NCBI RefSeq assembly: GCF_037094685.1
Contig: NZ_CP146614.1
Span: 1,116,001-1,180,000 of the forward strand
Length of the DNA stretch: 64,000 nucleotides
Reading direction: 5' to 3'
From: Massilia sp. METH4
GTDB lineage: Bacteria; Pseudomonadota; Gammaproteobacteria; Burkholderiales; Burkholderiaceae_D
In this document: positions 62,146 through 64,000 of the stretch, one piece after another
Layout: each line of letters begins with the position of its first letter
Numbering within the stretch: position 1 is the stretch's first letter
Notes under the pieces: model-generated
Seen by the model: only the letters and a program-made list of their open reading frames with translations
Database searches by the model: none
What the model was told of the DNA's origin: nothing
Translations under genes and position numbers: made by a program

Positions 62146-62175
62146 AGATCGCCTTTGACCTCTTGCCTTCTACTT

Positions 62176-62192
62176 TGCAAAAGGTGTGCCAA
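62176..62192 (-). promoter_or_regulatory. Sigma-54 promoter of the nitrate assimilation operon
   Basis: On the minus strand the bases read TTGGCACACCTTTTGCA, with the invariant GG and GC at correct spacing and full TGGCAC and TTGC boxes. The start site is predicted near 62165, so the transcript would begin 20 bases before the antitermination hairpins. This makes the leader length about 175 bases before narK. Confidence 0.9.
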
Positions 62193-62253
62193 CCGTTTTG
62201 CCCCGGTTAACCGGGGGGATGCGATGGGATGGGGAGGGAATCGGGGAGCGGCG

Positions 62254-62270
62254 TGCAAGTTTGCGGTGCA
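62254..62270. promoter_or_regulatory. NtrC-like enhancer site
   Basis: TGCAAGTTTGCGGTGCA matches the layout of the NtrC consensus TGCACTAAAATGGTGCA (TGCA-N9-TGCA with GG before the second half). It is centred about 97 bases upstream of the predicted start, the usual enhancer distance. Outer arms GGCG and CGCC extend the dyad. A further dyad, ATGCAG-CGTC-CTGCAT, is at 62293-62308 and may be a second weak site. Confidence 0.65.
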
Positions 62271-62364
62271 GCGCCGCCCGCTAATGGTGCAATGCAGCGT
62301 CCTGCATCGCTCGGCAACGGCGTGGCAATAAAGGCGATGGGTATTCGCGCTTTTTATGCCACGA

Positions 62365-63549
62365 TCAGTTGCCGGCCGACCCGCTACGCTGGTGGATCGG
62401 GAACGATGCGGCGTAGCGGGCCGGGTCCGTTCCGTCCCACGTGCGGCCGTCGACCAGCGTGGAGGTGCGCAGCACGTCCGTGGGCACGGCCACGCCGGCC
62501 ATTTCGGCCGCTTCGCGGTACAGGCGCAGCTGGGTGACGGATTGCGCCACCTGGAGGTAATCGGGGTCGGCCTTCAGCAGGCCCCAGCGGCGGAACTGGG
62601 TCATGAACCACATGCCGTCCGACAGCCACGGGTAGTTCGCCTGGCCGTCCTGGTGGAAGCGCATCGGGTGCTCGTCCTGCCACGCGCCTTTCATGCCATT
62701 CTCGTAGCGGCCGAGGATGCGGGGAAGGATCGCAGCCTTGTCCGTGTTCACGTACGGCACGGCGGCGATGATCTCGGCGGTGGCGCGGCGGTTTTCATCG
62801 CTGGCATCGATCCAGCGGCTGGCCTCCAGCACGGCGGCGACCAGCGCGCGGCAGGTGTTCGGGTGTGCCCGCACGAAGTCCAGCGAGGTACCCAGCACCT
62901 TTTCCGGGTGATCGGGCCAGATCTGCTGGCTGGTGGCGGCGGTGACGCCGATCCCTTCGAGCAGCGCCTGGTGGTGCCACGGCTCGCCGGCGCAGAAGCC
63001 GTCCATGTGCCCTTCCACGAGGTTGTAGACCATCTGCGACGGCGGCACGGTGATGGCCCGCACGTCCCGAAGCGGATGGATGCCGTGCGCGGCCAGCCAG
63101 TAATGCAGCCACATGGCGTGGGTGCCGGTCGGGAAGGTCTGCGCAAAAACATACTGCCGTGGCTCGCGGGCCATCAGCGCGGCCAGCGAGGCGCCGTCGT
63201 TGGCGCCCTGCTCGGCCAGGCGGCGCGACAGCGTGATGGCCTGCCCGTTGCGGTTCAGGTTCATCAGCACGGCCATGTCGCGCGGCTGGGCGCCGATGCC
63301 CAGCTGGGTGCCGTACACGAGCCCATATAACACATGGGCGGCGTCGAGCTCGCCCGTCATGAGCTTGTCGCGCACGCTGGCCCACGAGGTTTCGCGCGAC
63401 AGCACGATGCGAATGCCGTGCTTCTCGTCGAAGCCCAGCATGGCCGCCATCACGACCGAGGCGCAGTCGGTGAGCGGGTTGAATCCTATGTTGACGGTGG
63501 TTTTTTCGATCTGCATGACTGCTCCGGCCGGGTTGCATTGCGCATGCAT
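62365..63549 (-). CDS. nasS: Nitrate-sensing protein NasS (NrtA/CmpA-like, cytosolic)
   Basis: A protein of about 394 residues homologous to nitrate-binding proteins NrtA/NasF: NIGFNPLTDCASVVMAAMLG, GQAITLSRRLAEQG, FPTGTHAMWLHYWLAAHGIHP and VEGHMDGFCAGEPWH. It has no signal peptide and follows an ANTAR gene, so it is the cytosolic sensor NasS, which holds NasT inactive until nitrate or nitrite binds. The stop of nasT and the ATG at 63549 overlap (TGATG). An internal ATG at 63516 with GGAG upstream gives MQIEKTTVNIGF and could be the true start. No permease or ATPase gene follows it. Confidence 0.93.
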   Translation of the reverse strand: MHAQCNPAGAVMQIEKTTVNIGFNPLTDCASVVMAAMLGFDEKHGIRIVLSRETSWASVRDKLMTGELDAAHVLYGLVYGTQLGIGAQPRDMAVLMNLNRNGQAITLSRRLAEQGANDGASLAALMAREPRQYVFAQTFPTGTHAMWLHYWLAAHGIHPLRDVRAITVPPSQMVYNLVEGHMDGFCAGEPWHHQALLEGIGVTAATSQQIWPDHPEKVLGTSLDFVRAHPNTCRALVAAVLEASRWIDASDENRRATAEIIAAVPYVNTDKAAILPRILGRYENGMKGAWQDEHPMRFHQDGQANYPWLSDGMWFMTQFRRWGLLKADPDYLQVAQSVTQLRLYREAAEMAGVAVPTDVLRTSTLVDGRTWDGTDPARYAASFPIHQRSGSAGN

Positions 63550-64000
63550 CAACCCAGCAAATCCTCCACATCCAGTATCCGCTGGGCGATCTCGGCCAGC
63601 TTCAGGTTCTTGTTCATGGCCATCGTCCGCAGGCGCTGGTAGGCCTGGTCTTCCGTCATGCCGTGCCGGCTCATCAGGAGGCCCTTGGCGCGGTCGACGA
63701 CCTTGCGCTCGGCCAGCTTGAGCTTCGTGTCCTGCAGCTCGTGCAGTAGCTTCTGCTCCTTGCGAAAGCGCGCCAGCGCCACGGAAAGCACCGGCTTGAT
63801 GCGCTCGGGCTTCAGGCCGGCCACGATATAGGCCGATACGCCCGCCTCGATGGCCGCATCCATCGACGACTGGTTGTCGTCCTCGGTGAACATGACGATG
63901 GGGCGGCGCTCGTCGCGCGTGGCCACGACGATGTGCTCCAGCACGTCGCGCGCATCGGATTCGGCGTCGACGATGATCATGTCAGGCTGCAGGCGGGCGA
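63549..64000 (-). CDS. nasT: ANTAR-type antiterminator NasT (5' end outside the window)
   Basis: The visible 150 residues hold part of a response-regulator-like receiver domain (PDMIIVDAESDARD, IVMFTEDDNQSSMDAAIEAGVSAYIV split by loops) and a C-terminal ANTAR RNA-binding domain (KVVDRAKGLLMSRHGMTEDQAYQRLRTMAM). The conserved alanine and aromatic residues of ANTAR are present. NasT binds paired hexaloop hairpins in nitrate-operon leaders and prevents termination. The exact target shape is present 1.4 kb downstream. The N-terminal 40 to 50 residues lie beyond the right edge. Confidence 0.95.
   Translation of the reverse strand, partial: ARLQPDMIIVDAESDARDVLEHIVVATRDERRPIVMFTEDDNQSSMDAAIEAGVSAYIVAGLKPERIKPVLSVALARFRKEQKLLHELQDTKLKLAERKVVDRAKGLLMSRHGMTEDQAYQRLRTMAMNKNLKLAEIAQRILDVEDLLG

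Overview
The window reads as chromosomal DNA of a high-GC betaproteobacterium of the order Burkholderiales, most likely family Oxalobacteraceae (Massilia / Duganella / Telluria type). This is inferred from gene content and order (recA-recX-sucCD-FHA-pilA, pgk next to pyk, a PPi-type phosphofructokinase, PEP-CTERM sorting, a clustered assimilatory nitrate system) and from intergenic palindromes of one recognisable type. No rRNA, tRNA, CRISPR array, integrase or transposase was seen. Nearly all DNA is coding, and genes are often coupled by 1 to 11 base overlaps.

Layout. 1-3.1 kb: pyruvate kinase (cut by the left edge), phosphoglycerate kinase and an AzlCD amino-acid exporter, all on the minus strand. 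3.2-9 kb: small zinc protein, SnoaL-like protein, YheT hydrolase, an unnamed conserved protein, a BepA-like M48 protease, moaC and a PilZ protein. 9-15 kb, minus strand: type IV pilin with a sigma-54 promoter, FHA protein, sucCD, recX and recA with a LexA box. 15.2-19.8 kb: a two-component system in operon with a two-subunit sodium:solute symporter. 19.8-27.2 kb: a chimeric secreted protein, an S9 peptidase, a PEP-CTERM protein, a penicillin-acylase lipoprotein and PPi-phosphofructokinase. 27.2-33.2 kb: purM, then hda, a HAD phosphatase, pcnB, folK, a DUF486 protein and panB. 33.4-35 kb: a MarR regulator divergent from a quinone-oxidoreductase-like gene. 35-43.7 kb: putrescine catabolism by the gamma-glutamyl route (puuC, aminotransferase, puuA, puuD), with a periplasmic catalase under a probable OxyR site and an SSS symporter inserted. 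43.8-53.8 kb: an orphan MqsA-like protein and a sugar regulon, in which a periplasmic binding protein, response regulator and kinase (minus) face a LamB-type porin and a complete ABC importer (plus). 53.8-64 kb: nitrate assimilation, with nasT-nasS upstream of narK-nirB-nirD-FAD reductase-nasA.

The best-supported regulatory logic is at the right end. An NtrC-like site, a consensus sigma-54 promoter and a leader RNA with two hexaloop hairpins (A at position 1, G at position 4 of each loop) overlap a terminator just before narK. Together with nasT and nasS in the same window this is a complete nitrogen-limitation plus nitrate-responsive antitermination circuit. The less usual items are the binding-protein/two-component operon that mirrors its own transporter, the S9/TonB chimera at 19.85 kb, the orphan MqsA-like gene, an EF-hand-like loop inside a symporter, and a family of dispersed intergenic palindromes.
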